From Deltaproteobacteria bacterium (GTDB lineage: Bacteria > Myxococcota_A > Polyangia > JAAYKL01), in NCBI GenBank assembly GCA_016935665.1, contig JAFGQN010000173.1, positions 100,630 through 164,629 of the forward strand: a DNA stretch of 64,000 bases, in the 5' to 3' direction. A program made the position numbers and the translations under genes. Shown piece by piece: positions 9,609-19,041 of the stretch. Position 1 is the first letter of the stretch; every line of letters starts with the position of its first letter. The notes beneath the pieces are model-generated. The model did not search any database and was not told the origin of the DNA. It saw only the letters and a list, made by a program, of their open reading frames with translations.

Positions 9609-11654
9609 TTACATGGGTGTTGTCTGGTTCGATGCGCCCTCTTTGCGCGCCAGTTTTGACGCCGCTTTGGGAGCAACAGTTCCGGACAGATACAGCTGAT
9701 ACTCCCATCGCTGAATCAGTTTCTGTCCACGCCGCTTTAATTCGACGCCACGTATATCGCCGGTAAACCAGGTGGACCTGTTGGTCCGGGCATCGGTAAT
9801 CTGATTCTTTTGGGTGTCATATATCAGCCGCCCTTCGGCGACGGAATACGTCCCAATCCGAGTGGGATAAACGAGACTGCCAATATACTGGAACAGACGT
9901 CGATGGGGCAGAGGACGCACCTTTGGAGCAGGTATGGCCGGTTCCGTCAGCATCTGACGCAATAGTCCGCGTACGTGATGATGCGAGAGGACGTCCGGGA
10001 CATCAATGGGCGAATGAACAATCACCATCGACAGATGGGTCATCACATCATTTATAGCAATCCCGTGCCCGATGGTATTCCCGTCGTCGTACAGGGATTC
10101 GCCATGATCACTCATAAAAATCACAATGGTGTCGTCGGCCAGCCCGTGGGCCTCAAGGGACGCCATCAATCGACCGGCGGCCGTATCCACATGGTGCACC
10201 TGGTCGAAGTACGAGCGGACCACCGCCTCTCTATTTTCGGGACGAATCTCGCTGGTGCGTATGTACCGCTCGCAAAAAACCGGTGAATTGACCTGTTTGT
10301 AGGGAAAATGGGGATCCACAAAAAAGGTGAACATAAAAAACGGCTTTTGCACCTCCGAAGAACGGGCGCGCTCGTCCAGATAGCGGTCGATGCGGTCCAC
10401 CAGCAGCCTCGCCGGTGTCGAATTGAAACCCCTGGCGCGAGCTTCGTCAAAGGAGGGGTCGAACACCACATCGCCCTGCATGAATTTATCAAACTTCTCC
10501 TCTTTAAGATCGTATCCGCTAAATACCGCTATTTCATAGCCGTTGCGCCTGAAGTCGTCGAACAAAGTGGTGCCCACGGTGTGAAATCCGCCAAACGCCA
10601 GCTGCTTCACGCTGCTGATGGTATACCCCTGCGATGCAAATGCATGTTGCGGGGCAAGTGCGCCGTTCGCAATCATCCGTCGAAAAGAAGGGGTCACCGC
10701 CTGTCCATCTATCTTCTTTTTAAGTGAATCAAAGCGTACGCTCTCCATCAATACCACCAGAACATTGGGGTGTCGCTCAAAGCTGACTTCCGGATACAGG
10801 ACCCTGGCGATTCCACTGTCTTCCGCCAAGGCATCGAACATATTAAAATGCAGGTCGCCGCCCAGCAGATTTTCGTCGATACCGTCGTCTGGAATATCTA
10901 TCGCAAATGGCCTGCACCGCTTGTCGAACGGGCGCGTATCTGCCGGCAAATCAAAATATCCCCATCCATCGCCATCAAAATCCGTGGCCACGGAAACCAG
11001 CCGGGAGAAAGGATATCCCACAGAAGTGCGCGTAATTTGAGTCATGGCGCCAGGCCAGCGATGCAAAAAAACGGTCACCATCAAAACGGCTGCAATCGTG
11101 GAAACGGCGAGAATCGCGCCAAACCAGCGGGATTGATTGGACTGGCGAACTGTGCGCTTCATCAAACGACCCGCCAGCAGGCACGCCCCTGCGCACAACG
11201 CCACCAGCAGTGCACATCCCACGACCACCGCCACAATATCATTTCGGTACCATCGCCACAGGCTGAGTATCATTTGCCCCGACGACTCCACAGACGCCGC
11301 CGCTGCCTCCAGCGAAAACTGATGTCCCCATACTTCGGCAATCCGTACACGGATGAACGTGTCAACAGCCACCAACCCCAGCCATGCTGCGGATGCCACG
11401 ATAATCCGCTTCAGGGAATGGATGCCAAAAAGTCCAAGAATGTTGGTCCACAGCCACATCCACACGCTGACCATCGAGAGGGCAAAGGTAAATACCATCA
11501 GGCTAAATCCGACTTTGGACCACAGGTCCAAAAAAAGCGCTGGCCGAAGCCATGCACTTTCAAACAGCGGCTGTGCAAGTTGAAGGCTCCAGATAGAAAG
11601 ACCTGAGGTAACCAGTGAGAGTAAGAAAGTAACAGCGAGCAGTGTCTTTTTCAA
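9609..11654 (-). CDS. Membrane-anchored sulfatase / LTA-synthase-like protein
   Basis: N-terminal TM segments; HPNVLVVLMESVRFDSL, TIVIFMSDHGESLYDDG..GHG alkaline-phosphatase superfamily motifs. Confidence 0.75.
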   Translation of the reverse strand: MKKTLLAVTFLLSLVTSGLSIWSLQLAQPLFESAWLRPALFLDLWSKVGFSLMVFTFALSMVSVWMWLWTNILGLFGIHSLKRIIVASAAWLGLVAVDTFIRVRIAEVWGHQFSLEAAAASVESSGQMILSLWRWYRNDIVAVVVGCALLVALCAGACLLAGRLMKRTVRQSNQSRWFGAILAVSTIAAVLMVTVFLHRWPGAMTQITRTSVGYPFSRLVSVATDFDGDGWGYFDLPADTRPFDKRCRPFAIDIPDDGIDENLLGGDLHFNMFDALAEDSGIARVLYPEVSFERHPNVLVVLMESVRFDSLKKKIDGQAVTPSFRRMIANGALAPQHAFASQGYTISSVKQLAFGGFHTVGTTLFDDFRRNGYEIAVFSGYDLKEEKFDKFMQGDVVFDPSFDEARARGFNSTPARLLVDRIDRYLDERARSSEVQKPFFMFTFFVDPHFPYKQVNSPVFCERYIRTSEIRPENREAVVRSYFDQVHHVDTAAGRLMASLEAHGLADDTIVIFMSDHGESLYDDGNTIGHGIAINDVMTHLSMVIVHSPIDVPDVLSHHHVRGLLRQMLTEPAIPAPKVRPLPHRRLFQYIGSLVYPTRIGTYSVAEGRLIYDTQKNQITDARTNRSTWFTGDIRGVELKRRGQKLIQRWEYQLYLSGTVAPKAASKLARKEGASNQTTPM

Positions 11655-12096
11655 AACAATCGCTCCTTTTAAGCAGCGTACAAAATTGTGGTATTTCTCC
11701 GGAATGTCCGATTTCCTCTGCCCAATTCACAAAGGGACCCGGCCCCCAACTGAATTCCGAAGCGTCGATACCATCCCTTTTACATAGATGTGAAATTTTA
11801 GCAACATCACTTTGAAAGTCGTCAAATGCAATCCAAATTGTACGGACCATGGCGCCCCCCACACATTCGCGTTACTTCCAGGAATGAATGGCAACGCAAA
11901 TTCCATATCGACACCCTCTATGCCCACCCGAACGACAACCATGAGCGTCGACTGCCTTCCGGTTGCCTGCTTAATTTTCGGTGTATATTTTCGGCTTTGA
12001 TGGTAAAAGCAATCCCCATTTGCGACGGTATCGTGAAATTCAAGGCATCAAATGAATTAATATAATGACAATCAACATTTTTTAGATAGTGACCCT

Positions 12097-12846
12097 ATGA
12101 TTAACTTGAACAACAAGACGGCATACACAAAAAAGTTCAGCAACCATCTGAAAACCAAAAATCTCACCAAAGATGACGCCGCCAAAATGCATATTGGCGC
12201 CCTGCAGGGTTTCGATCGAATTGGTTACATTGGCGCTGAACTTATTAAAAGACACCTCATCAGGGAGGACGGCGGATTTCTGATAGATGTGGGCTGTGGC
12301 AGTGGTCGGATGGCATCCTATCTTTCGGATTGGAAAGAGTTGAAGTATCTGGGGACAGACGTGGTGAAAAAAATTCTCAGATACGCAAAGCAGCGTGCCA
12401 ACCGACCCGACTGGGAGTTCAAAGAGATTCACAGTTTTGAAATTCCCGCTGAAAATAATTCTGCCGATGCGGTCTGTTTTTTTTCGGTATTGACGCATTT
12501 ACTGCACGAACAGTCTTTCCTGTATCTTCAGGAAGCGCAGCGCGTGATTCGTCCCGGGGGTAAAATTGGTTTTTCATTTCTTGAATTTACCGATCGTATC
12601 CATCAACGGCAGTTTCGAGAGCTGGTGAGAACTGCAAAAAGCAGAGACGTCCTAAGCATCTTCTTTGACCGACCCGCCATCCAATTCTGGGCAAAGGAAC
12701 TGGGGCTTGAAATCGTCACCATACTCGATGGCAGTAAACCCATGTTTCACCTGGATTCAGAGGTTGCTTTAAAAGACGGCAGCACCATCAGTGGTGGACT
12801 TGCATTGGGTCAATCGTTTTGTGTCCTTGAAAAAAAGGCCCTTTAG
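12097..12846 (+). CDS. SAM-dependent class I methyltransferase
   Basis: FLIDVGCGSGRMASYL motif I; ADAVCFFSVLTHL; RVIRPGGKIGFS. Confidence 0.8.
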   Translation: MINLNNKTAYTKKFSNHLKTKNLTKDDAAKMHIGALQGFDRIGYIGAELIKRHLIREDGGFLIDVGCGSGRMASYLSDWKELKYLGTDVVKKILRYAKQRANRPDWEFKEIHSFEIPAENNSADAVCFFSVLTHLLHEQSFLYLQEAQRVIRPGGKIGFSFLEFTDRIHQRQFRELVRTAKSRDVLSIFFDRPAIQFWAKELGLEIVTILDGSKPMFHLDSEVALKDGSTISGGLALGQSFCVLEKKAL

Positions 12847-12904
12847 GTCCCCCTTTTCACCCCTTTCAAGTCGGCTATAGAGAAGGGTTGAAAAGGGTGG
12901 TCCT
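12846..12904. repeat. Imperfect inverted repeat (~22-nt arms)
   Basis: ggtcccccttttcacccctttc ... gagaagggttgaaaagggtggtcc are near reverse complements, just after the methyltransferase stop. Confidence 0.6.
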
Positions 12905-13129
12905 CCGCTTGCAAGCCCGCGTTCGCAGACAGGAAAACCGCCCTCCCGGCATAAAAAGTTCCCATAAATGCAGCAGCTGCGCGTGTAAGTGCAAATAGTG
13001 TCCTGGCAAGACAAAAGATAAATAAATTTTTCCAGACTGAAGCGCTGATTTAAGGAATCCAGACTGACGAAATGCTTATTTTTTGCACCGTTACAGAAAG
13101 TTCACCCCACTGGCAGCGCCACGTCAAAG

Positions 13130-13472
13130 CGCAAGTGCAACGAGTTTGGTCCAGCCCTCAGAAGGCGCTGTGAACGGGTGCTGCAAAATACACATGATGC
13201 ACAGGATATTGTGCATGAGCTCTTTTTTGGATATTTGAAACAAAAAACGGGGCGACCTGGATTTCCCATACCTGTACGCTGGGGCCACCAACTGTTGCAT
13301 TTCCCTGCTGAGAAAACAAAACCGTCACTGGGATTTACCTGAGCGCCGAGACATTATGGTGTGCGTTTCCACCGGCAACGACATCCCACTCGAAATCGAA
13401 TCCGGGAACAGGGCATTTCTGCACTGCCTGAAAGCACCGTTTGTATTTTGCGGAAACGTGAGGAATTTTGAC
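13130..13472 (+). pseudogene. Degraded ECF-type RNA polymerase sigma factor
   Basis: Frame 1: CNEFGPALRRRCERVLQNTHDAQDIVHELFFGYLKQKTG; shifted frame: DLDFPYLYAGATNCCISLLRKQNRHWDLPERRDIMV; later PESTVCILRKREEF*. Sigma region-2 patterns broken by frameshifts and an apparent internal deletion. Confidence 0.7.
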
Positions 13473-13619
13473 CACAACCCACAACAACAAATCGAAACGT
13501 AACCCGCCTAAAAAACCGGCGGCGATGGGCGCCGCTTCTTTGGCGTTTGCTGAGATGGTTACGCTTCACTCATGCGCGAAGAGTCGTAAAAGTCCGGTTA
13601 GAATCAGATGCACATTGCT

Positions 13620-13796
13620 TTACTTTATCTGAGGAGGCCGCACTTTGAGCACAGCATTTTCCACATCTAAATTCATCGCCAATGGCCAGGGAAATTGAGC
13701 CGCAATTACTTTTACCTCTCCGGCATCCAGCTCGTCTGTATGCCCTCCAGAATTTATCTTAACTCGATTTGAAATGAACGCTAGCCGAAGTTTCAT
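13620..13796 (-). CDS. Possible small ORF (58 aa)
   Basis: MKLRLAFISNRVKINSGGHTDELDAGEVKVIAAQFPWPLAMNLDVENAVLKVRPPQIK*; below the ORF-track length cut-off. Confidence 0.25.
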   Translation of the reverse strand: MKLRLAFISNRVKINSGGHTDELDAGEVKVIAAQFPWPLAMNLDVENAVLKVRPPQIK

Positions 13797-13997
13797 TTTT
13801 TTTAATCGTCAAATGATAATTTCAAGAACAAATCACTTCTTCTGTCTGTGCTCACCGTAAATAATTCGATTGAATGACATGCGCAGGCACGCTCAAATGA
13901 CGATTGCGTCGTCTGACAAAAGCTGAAATTCCTCTCCAGATACATTTTTTTTAAGGGAAAATTCGTTCCACTGAACTCGCGGTCGATGTGTTGCCCA

Positions 13998-16697
13998 TCA
14001 ATATTCGAACTTGAAGCCGATGCTGGGGAAAAGGGGCATGCCGTTGAAGAAGACGCGTTCGGAGTAATCGTAGTTGTACGAGTAGCCTTCGGGGTTTTTG
14101 CGGTTGTAGACGTTTTGAATGTCGAGATAAATCGATGTTTTGGTGTATTTGCCCATCCAGGTTTTGTCGATGCGGACATCCAGCTGATGGAATGGAGGCA
14201 TGCGATCACTGTTGTTGGCGCCGAACATGGGCCAGTAGCTATCGGTGTCCGCATTGTAGAAAGTGCCATTAACGGGTGTCTCCGGATTACCGGTCACCAG
14301 TCTGAACCGAACGCCCGCTTCCCAGCCGCGGCCCAGCACCATACTGGCCACAATAGTGAGAATATGCGTCTGGTCGTAATCAAACGGCCTGCGGGTATCT
14401 CCGGGATGATCGATGCGGGTGGATTGCATGAACGTGTAGGAAATCCAGCCGAAGAAGCGATCGGTGGGCTGATGTTTCAACAAAAACTCCAGACCATAGA
14501 CAGTGCCCTTGCCATCGTTGACATATTTGGGGGAGTCTTCCTCCTGAGCCAGCACCTGCGTGGATGACGTTTGTCCGGAAACCACCATATCCCACAGTTG
14601 TTTGTAAAAACCCTCGATGCTCAGGTTGAGCATGGGAGTGATCTGCTGTTCCACCCCGAGACTGTAGTGCATGGCCTTGATGGTTTTCAGATTGGGATTG
14701 CCAAAGTCTTTGTCGCTCATGGCCTGGTTGGGCGCCTGGTTAAACAGTCCCACGCCGCCTTTGACAACAGTGTTTCGAAACAGTTGATGACGCACCACCA
14801 GCCGGGGGTCCAGTGCAAATCGTTTAATCTGGTCGAACCATCCAAGACGCGCGCCTGGCAGAATGCGCAGGCCCTTGATGGGCATTATTTCCAGTTCCGT
14901 GTATACCGCCGGCCACCAGAACCACCCGTCTCCTTTGGAGGAGGTGGGCTCACTGTTATCGAGCGGATCGGTATTTTCGCCTTCCACCGGCGGGCCTATG
15001 GCGGCCAGCACTTCCCAGAAGGTCCAGTAGGCCTGAATGTCCACCCCGGTGCGGGAAATCAGTTTGTCAGTCAGTTTTATTTCCAGTTCGTCCCGGAAAA
15101 AGAGCGGAATCGCCGACTGTTCCCATTTGAACTGACCCCCGAAATCGCTTTGTGAAAACCAGTATCCCGAGCCCAGGGTGATTTCATGAGACACTTTTGG
15201 CGAAAACGTTCGGCGATAGCGCACCTGCGCCTGGTGGAACGACGTGCGGAAATTCATGCCCCCCGAAAACGTGGGATCGCCGGCGATTTGATTGCCAAAC
15301 AGAAAAACAACTTTGTCATCCGATCCGAAAATAAAAAACCGCAGATTTCGCTTTTTGCCCGGATGATAATCCGCCACCAGCTGGTAGTCGTAATAACGAG
15401 GCGCCACCGTGAATTGAAACCCGCCATCCTGTGGCATCACCGCGTTGATAATGGCGTCCACATAACTGCGCCTGCCGGAAACGGCGATGGACCAATTGTC
15501 GGAAAGAGGTGTTTCAATAAGCGCGGAAACATCCCACAAATCGGCGTCGATATACCCGTGGAATCGGTCGGTCTCCGGCGTTTTGGGATACACATCGACA
15601 ATTCCCCCAGTGGCGCTGCCGTAACGAACAGAATAGTTGCCAGGGTAAAAATCGATGCGCTCCAGCAAATCCGAATTGATAATCGAGGTGAGACCGCCGA
15701 AGTGATACAACAGGGGAATGGGCAGCGTATCAAAAAAGTATGCAGAATCCTCCGGTGCACTGCCGCGAACCAGCAAATCACCACTGAAGCCTGGGGCCCT
15801 GGCCATGCCCGGCAGATTCTGTACTGAACGCAGGGCATCGCCACCGGTGCCGGGAATGCGCGTGATCTCCCGACGGGTAATCTCCCGACGCGTTACTTCC
15901 CTTGGGGGCTTGCGACCCCGGACCACGGTTTCAAATTCCTGCAACTCCAGTTCCAGCCGATAAATGACTTCCCGTGTTTCTCCGCTTTCGAGGTCTTCTT
16001 CGATGCTGAGGGGCTTGTACCCCGCGGCCACAATATCAACCTGCCAGAGGCCCGGCGAAAGAGACGGCAGCGAAAAACCACCTTCTGCATCCAGCTGTAC
16101 CGTGAGCAGGGCCGCATTTGTGTCGTCTACCGCTGAACCTGTGTCGATTTCGCCACTCCCGTCAATCTCCATGGCCGCATCCAGACGCACGGCCGTGAGC
16201 GTCCCGGCGCCGATCCCCTTGCCATCCATGTCGGCGACTTTTCCCAACAGTGATGCAGGCTCGGGCGGCGGCGGGGTGGTGTCGGTGTCGGCTTCCGGCG
16301 AGGCGGGCGCTTCCTGAATAAAAAACGTGTAACGATACAGAACTTTGGACGGTATGGGGGTATCCCCTTTTAACGCCGGCTCGAAAATAAACTGGTACAT
16401 GGCATCTTCGGCGGCTTCATCAAAGCCCTTGCCAGCGGGCTCCGTAATATTCACCTGGGTCACCACGCCGGTTTCGTCGATACTCAGTTCCGCCAGCACT
16501 ACAGCTTCCACACCGGCAGCAAATGCGTCGGCAGGGTACTCCGCCTGCACATATCCCACCAGTTTGGGAGGTATCAACGGCACTTTGTTCGAAGGTGACG
16601 CGGCGTCAGTAGAGGAATTCTGAGCACTGGCTGGGGTCGCTTTTACGACAAGCGCACAGACCGAGATGGCTAAAATGAACAAAAGTCTCAATTTCAT
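13998..16697 (-). CDS. TonB-dependent receptor with N-terminal TonB C-terminal-like domain and carboxypeptidase-regulatory-like domain
   Basis: Signal peptide MKLRLLFILAISVCALVVKATPASA; TonB-CTD-like VGYVQAEYPADAFAAGVEAVVLAELSIDETGVVTQVNI...FEPA; plug GDLLVRGSAPEDSAYFFDTLPIPLLYHFGG; C-terminal GFKFEY. Confidence 0.8.
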   Translation of the reverse strand: MKLRLLFILAISVCALVVKATPASAQNSSTDAASPSNKVPLIPPKLVGYVQAEYPADAFAAGVEAVVLAELSIDETGVVTQVNITEPAGKGFDEAAEDAMYQFIFEPALKGDTPIPSKVLYRYTFFIQEAPASPEADTDTTPPPPEPASLLGKVADMDGKGIGAGTLTAVRLDAAMEIDGSGEIDTGSAVDDTNAALLTVQLDAEGGFSLPSLSPGLWQVDIVAAGYKPLSIEEDLESGETREVIYRLELELQEFETVVRGRKPPREVTRREITRREITRIPGTGGDALRSVQNLPGMARAPGFSGDLLVRGSAPEDSAYFFDTLPIPLLYHFGGLTSIINSDLLERIDFYPGNYSVRYGSATGGIVDVYPKTPETDRFHGYIDADLWDVSALIETPLSDNWSIAVSGRRSYVDAIINAVMPQDGGFQFTVAPRYYDYQLVADYHPGKKRNLRFFIFGSDDKVVFLFGNQIAGDPTFSGGMNFRTSFHQAQVRYRRTFSPKVSHEITLGSGYWFSQSDFGGQFKWEQSAIPLFFRDELEIKLTDKLISRTGVDIQAYWTFWEVLAAIGPPVEGENTDPLDNSEPTSSKGDGWFWWPAVYTELEIMPIKGLRILPGARLGWFDQIKRFALDPRLVVRHQLFRNTVVKGGVGLFNQAPNQAMSDKDFGNPNLKTIKAMHYSLGVEQQITPMLNLSIEGFYKQLWDMVVSGQTSSTQVLAQEEDSPKYVNDGKGTVYGLEFLLKHQPTDRFFGWISYTFMQSTRIDHPGDTRRPFDYDQTHILTIVASMVLGRGWEAGVRFRLVTGNPETPVNGTFYNADTDSYWPMFGANNSDRMPPFHQLDVRIDKTWMGKYTKTSIYLDIQNVYNRKNPEGYSYNYDYSERVFFNGMPLFPSIGFKFEY

Positions 16698-16884
16698 GGG
16701 GCATTCATAACATGATTCAAAAAGTTGATCGATAACAACGTTGTCCAAAACAACCCAGTGAATGTAAAATTTGTCTATTCGCGATAAATCGGTTTTTACT
16801 TTATCAAGGGCGGCATTTTTGGGAATTGCGCAAAAATGGATTTGTTTGGAAAGGTGCTTTGCGCCATTTGCACCAGGGCACCAA

Positions 16885-18519
16885 TTGAGTAGACTGGATA
16901 ATACCGTGGGTAGAACATTACAAATTGGGGATAAACTCGAAGGCAAGTACGAAATCCGCCGTAAAATCGGTGAAGGTGGGATGGGCGTGGTGTATGAGGG
17001 ACTTCACCGGGATTTGGAGAAGCGGGTGGCCATTAAAGTACTGTTGCCATTTGAGGGCGACGACGGCACCATGCGCAACCGGTTTAAGGTGGAGGCCAAA
17101 TCGTCTGCGAGTATCAAGCACCCCAATGTGGTGGAGGTTCACGATTTCGGATTCACTCCGGATGATCGACCGTTTTTTGTAATGGAGTATCTGGAGGGCG
17201 AATCTCTGGCGGACCTGCTGGACAGACAAAAAGTGCTCAAGCAGAGCCGCGTGGTGGCCATTCTGGATCAGGTGCTCAGTGGTCTTGCCCGCGCTCACAA
17301 AAAAAACATCATTCACCGGGATTTGAAACCCGAAAACATTTTTCTGTCCAGAACCGAAGATCGGCAGGAAGTGGTCAAAATACTGGATTTTGGCATCGCC
17401 AAAATTCTCAACGACCGCAACCCTCCCAAAAACACCGGTCCCCAGCCCCGAGCCAAAAAAAGGTCCAAGGCCACCACCCGGTTTAAAACCGAGATGGGCG
17501 TGGTCATGGGCACCCCTGGATACATGGCCCCCGAGTCGTTGACCGGACAGGGGTCCGCGGATCATCGGATGGATTTGTTTGCGGTGGGTGTTCTGCTTTT
17601 TGAAATGCTGACGGGTCGACCGCCGTTCCGGGGAACTTCCGCTCACGAAATAATGGTCAACACAGCATCCAATCCAGTGCCGCGTTTGCGAAGTATCAAT
17701 CCCGGCGTAACACGTGAAATGGAGCAGCTGTGTCTCATTGCCCTGGCCAAAGACCCTCAATATCGGTTCCAGAACGCAACGGAATTTATCGAGCATCTCA
17801 CCGCTGCGGCGGTTGGAAAAACGCCGCCCAATGCGCGCCCGTGCAGTACCGAAGTGGGCTTGCCATCTGTGATTCCAAAATCGGTCAGGGTTCTTGATGA
17901 CGACGAACCCGACGAACTGTCTCAGGAAAAATCACTGGATTTGGATTTGAGCAATGTTGAAAATCCGCAGCATTACGGTTCGTCCCGCTCGCAGGCCAAT
18001 AGGATGCCCCCTCGCATAGGTACGCCAGAACCGTCCTTCGCCTCGTCAACGCGGGATACGCATCGACATGCAATGCAACGGTCTCAACCCATTTTGCCCG
18101 ACAAGTACGTGGGTCCCGCCCGACGACGCCGTTCCGAATTTTCCTTTTCCCACGTGAAAACGCTGATTGGAATAGGCATCATTGGATGGGCGGTGTACAT
18201 GATTTTTACCAGTACCATGTTTACCGAGACGGTCACCGACAATTCCGGTCAGAAGATGTTTGCATCACCACACGCCGCCGCAAAGGAAATTCCCATCTCA
18301 GAGACAGCACTGCGGGAAGTGACCATCGATGTGAATGTGGAACCTCAGGATGCAGAACTCCGCTGGAACGGCAACCTGATACTCGATCGTCCCTTTCGCG
18401 TCCCTTACAGTTCCAAACCCGCCAAAGTCGAAATCACTAAATCCGGCCATAAGCGAAAAATCATGGTAGTCACACCCAACGATGACAAAATCATCACAGC
18501 AACCCTCGTGACCGACTAA
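16885..18519 (+). CDS. Serine/threonine protein kinase with TM and C-terminal PEGA-like domain (start uncertain: TTG 16885 or GTG 16906)
   Basis: IGEGGMGVVYEG, VAIKVL, IIHRDLKPENIF, KILDFGIAK, GTPGYMAPE; TM near C-terminus; VTIDVNVEPQDAELRWNG PEGA-like. Confidence 0.85.
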   Translation: MSRLDNTVGRTLQIGDKLEGKYEIRRKIGEGGMGVVYEGLHRDLEKRVAIKVLLPFEGDDGTMRNRFKVEAKSSASIKHPNVVEVHDFGFTPDDRPFFVMEYLEGESLADLLDRQKVLKQSRVVAILDQVLSGLARAHKKNIIHRDLKPENIFLSRTEDRQEVVKILDFGIAKILNDRNPPKNTGPQPRAKKRSKATTRFKTEMGVVMGTPGYMAPESLTGQGSADHRMDLFAVGVLLFEMLTGRPPFRGTSAHEIMVNTASNPVPRLRSINPGVTREMEQLCLIALAKDPQYRFQNATEFIEHLTAAAVGKTPPNARPCSTEVGLPSVIPKSVRVLDDDEPDELSQEKSLDLDLSNVENPQHYGSSRSQANRMPPRIGTPEPSFASSTRDTHRHAMQRSQPILPDKYVGPARRRRSEFSFSHVKTLIGIGIIGWAVYMIFTSTMFTETVTDNSGQKMFASPHAAAKEIPISETALREVTIDVNVEPQDAELRWNGNLILDRPFRVPYSSKPAKVEITKSGHKRKIMVVTPNDDKIITATLVTD

Positions 18520-18546
18520 CCATTCGGTAACGGAAAGGGAATATTC

Positions 18547-19041
18547 ATGACACAAAGCCCATACCGGCCGCCACAGAACCTGGAATCCACCGAGAACGAA
18601 GGGGCATATCAGGACATGGACGCCCTGACATTGACACCTTTGGTAAAAGCGGCATCCATGTTGCTTCTGGCAGTGGCGCTGCTGTCGCTGCTGGCCGGCA
18701 TTCAACTGCTGGCAATGGTTCGTCTGGCTCCCTGGCTCTCATTTATGCCATGGGTATTTGTGGGGTTGGCCCCCTTCGGGCTCCCCGTGGCGCGCCTGCT
18801 GTTTCGAATGAAAAAGAACGGCGCCATCGCCGGGGTTATTTTCTCCTCGCTGGTGTCACTGATATCGCTGGGATGGGCGATATTTTCTGTGAACGCCGGG
18901 TTGTTGTTACTGCTGCAGGGAGTTTTGCCGCTCATGAGCATCGCGGCGGTGGTTCTTTGTCTCCTCTCAATCGATCCCACTCGACGGGCCGAAGCCACCC
19001 GCGCCCATTTTGCCAAAGAAGACCTCGAATTGAACTTTTAG
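18547..19041 (+). CDS. Hypothetical membrane protein (about 4 TM)
   Basis: Hydrophobic segments LLLAVALLSLLAGIQLL, AGVIFSSLVSLISLGWAIFSV etc.; follows STPK. Confidence 0.6.
   Translation: MTQSPYRPPQNLESTENEGAYQDMDALTLTPLVKAASMLLLAVALLSLLAGIQLLAMVRLAPWLSFMPWVFVGLAPFGLPVARLLFRMKKNGAIAGVIFSSLVSLISLGWAIFSVNAGLLLLLQGVLPLMSIAAVVLCLLSIDPTRRAEATRAHFAKEDLELNF

Noticed and set aside
10770-11606. 278-aa + ORF rich in His/Gln/Arg
   Set aside because: Antisense to TM segments of the sulfatase-like protein; low-complexity artefact.
11655-12096. Possible coding remnant between sulfatase and methyltransferase
   Set aside because: Short ORFs on both strands without family motifs or RBS; likely regulatory/intergenic.
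16918-17796. 292-aa - ORF
   Set aside because: Antisense to the STPK kinase domain.
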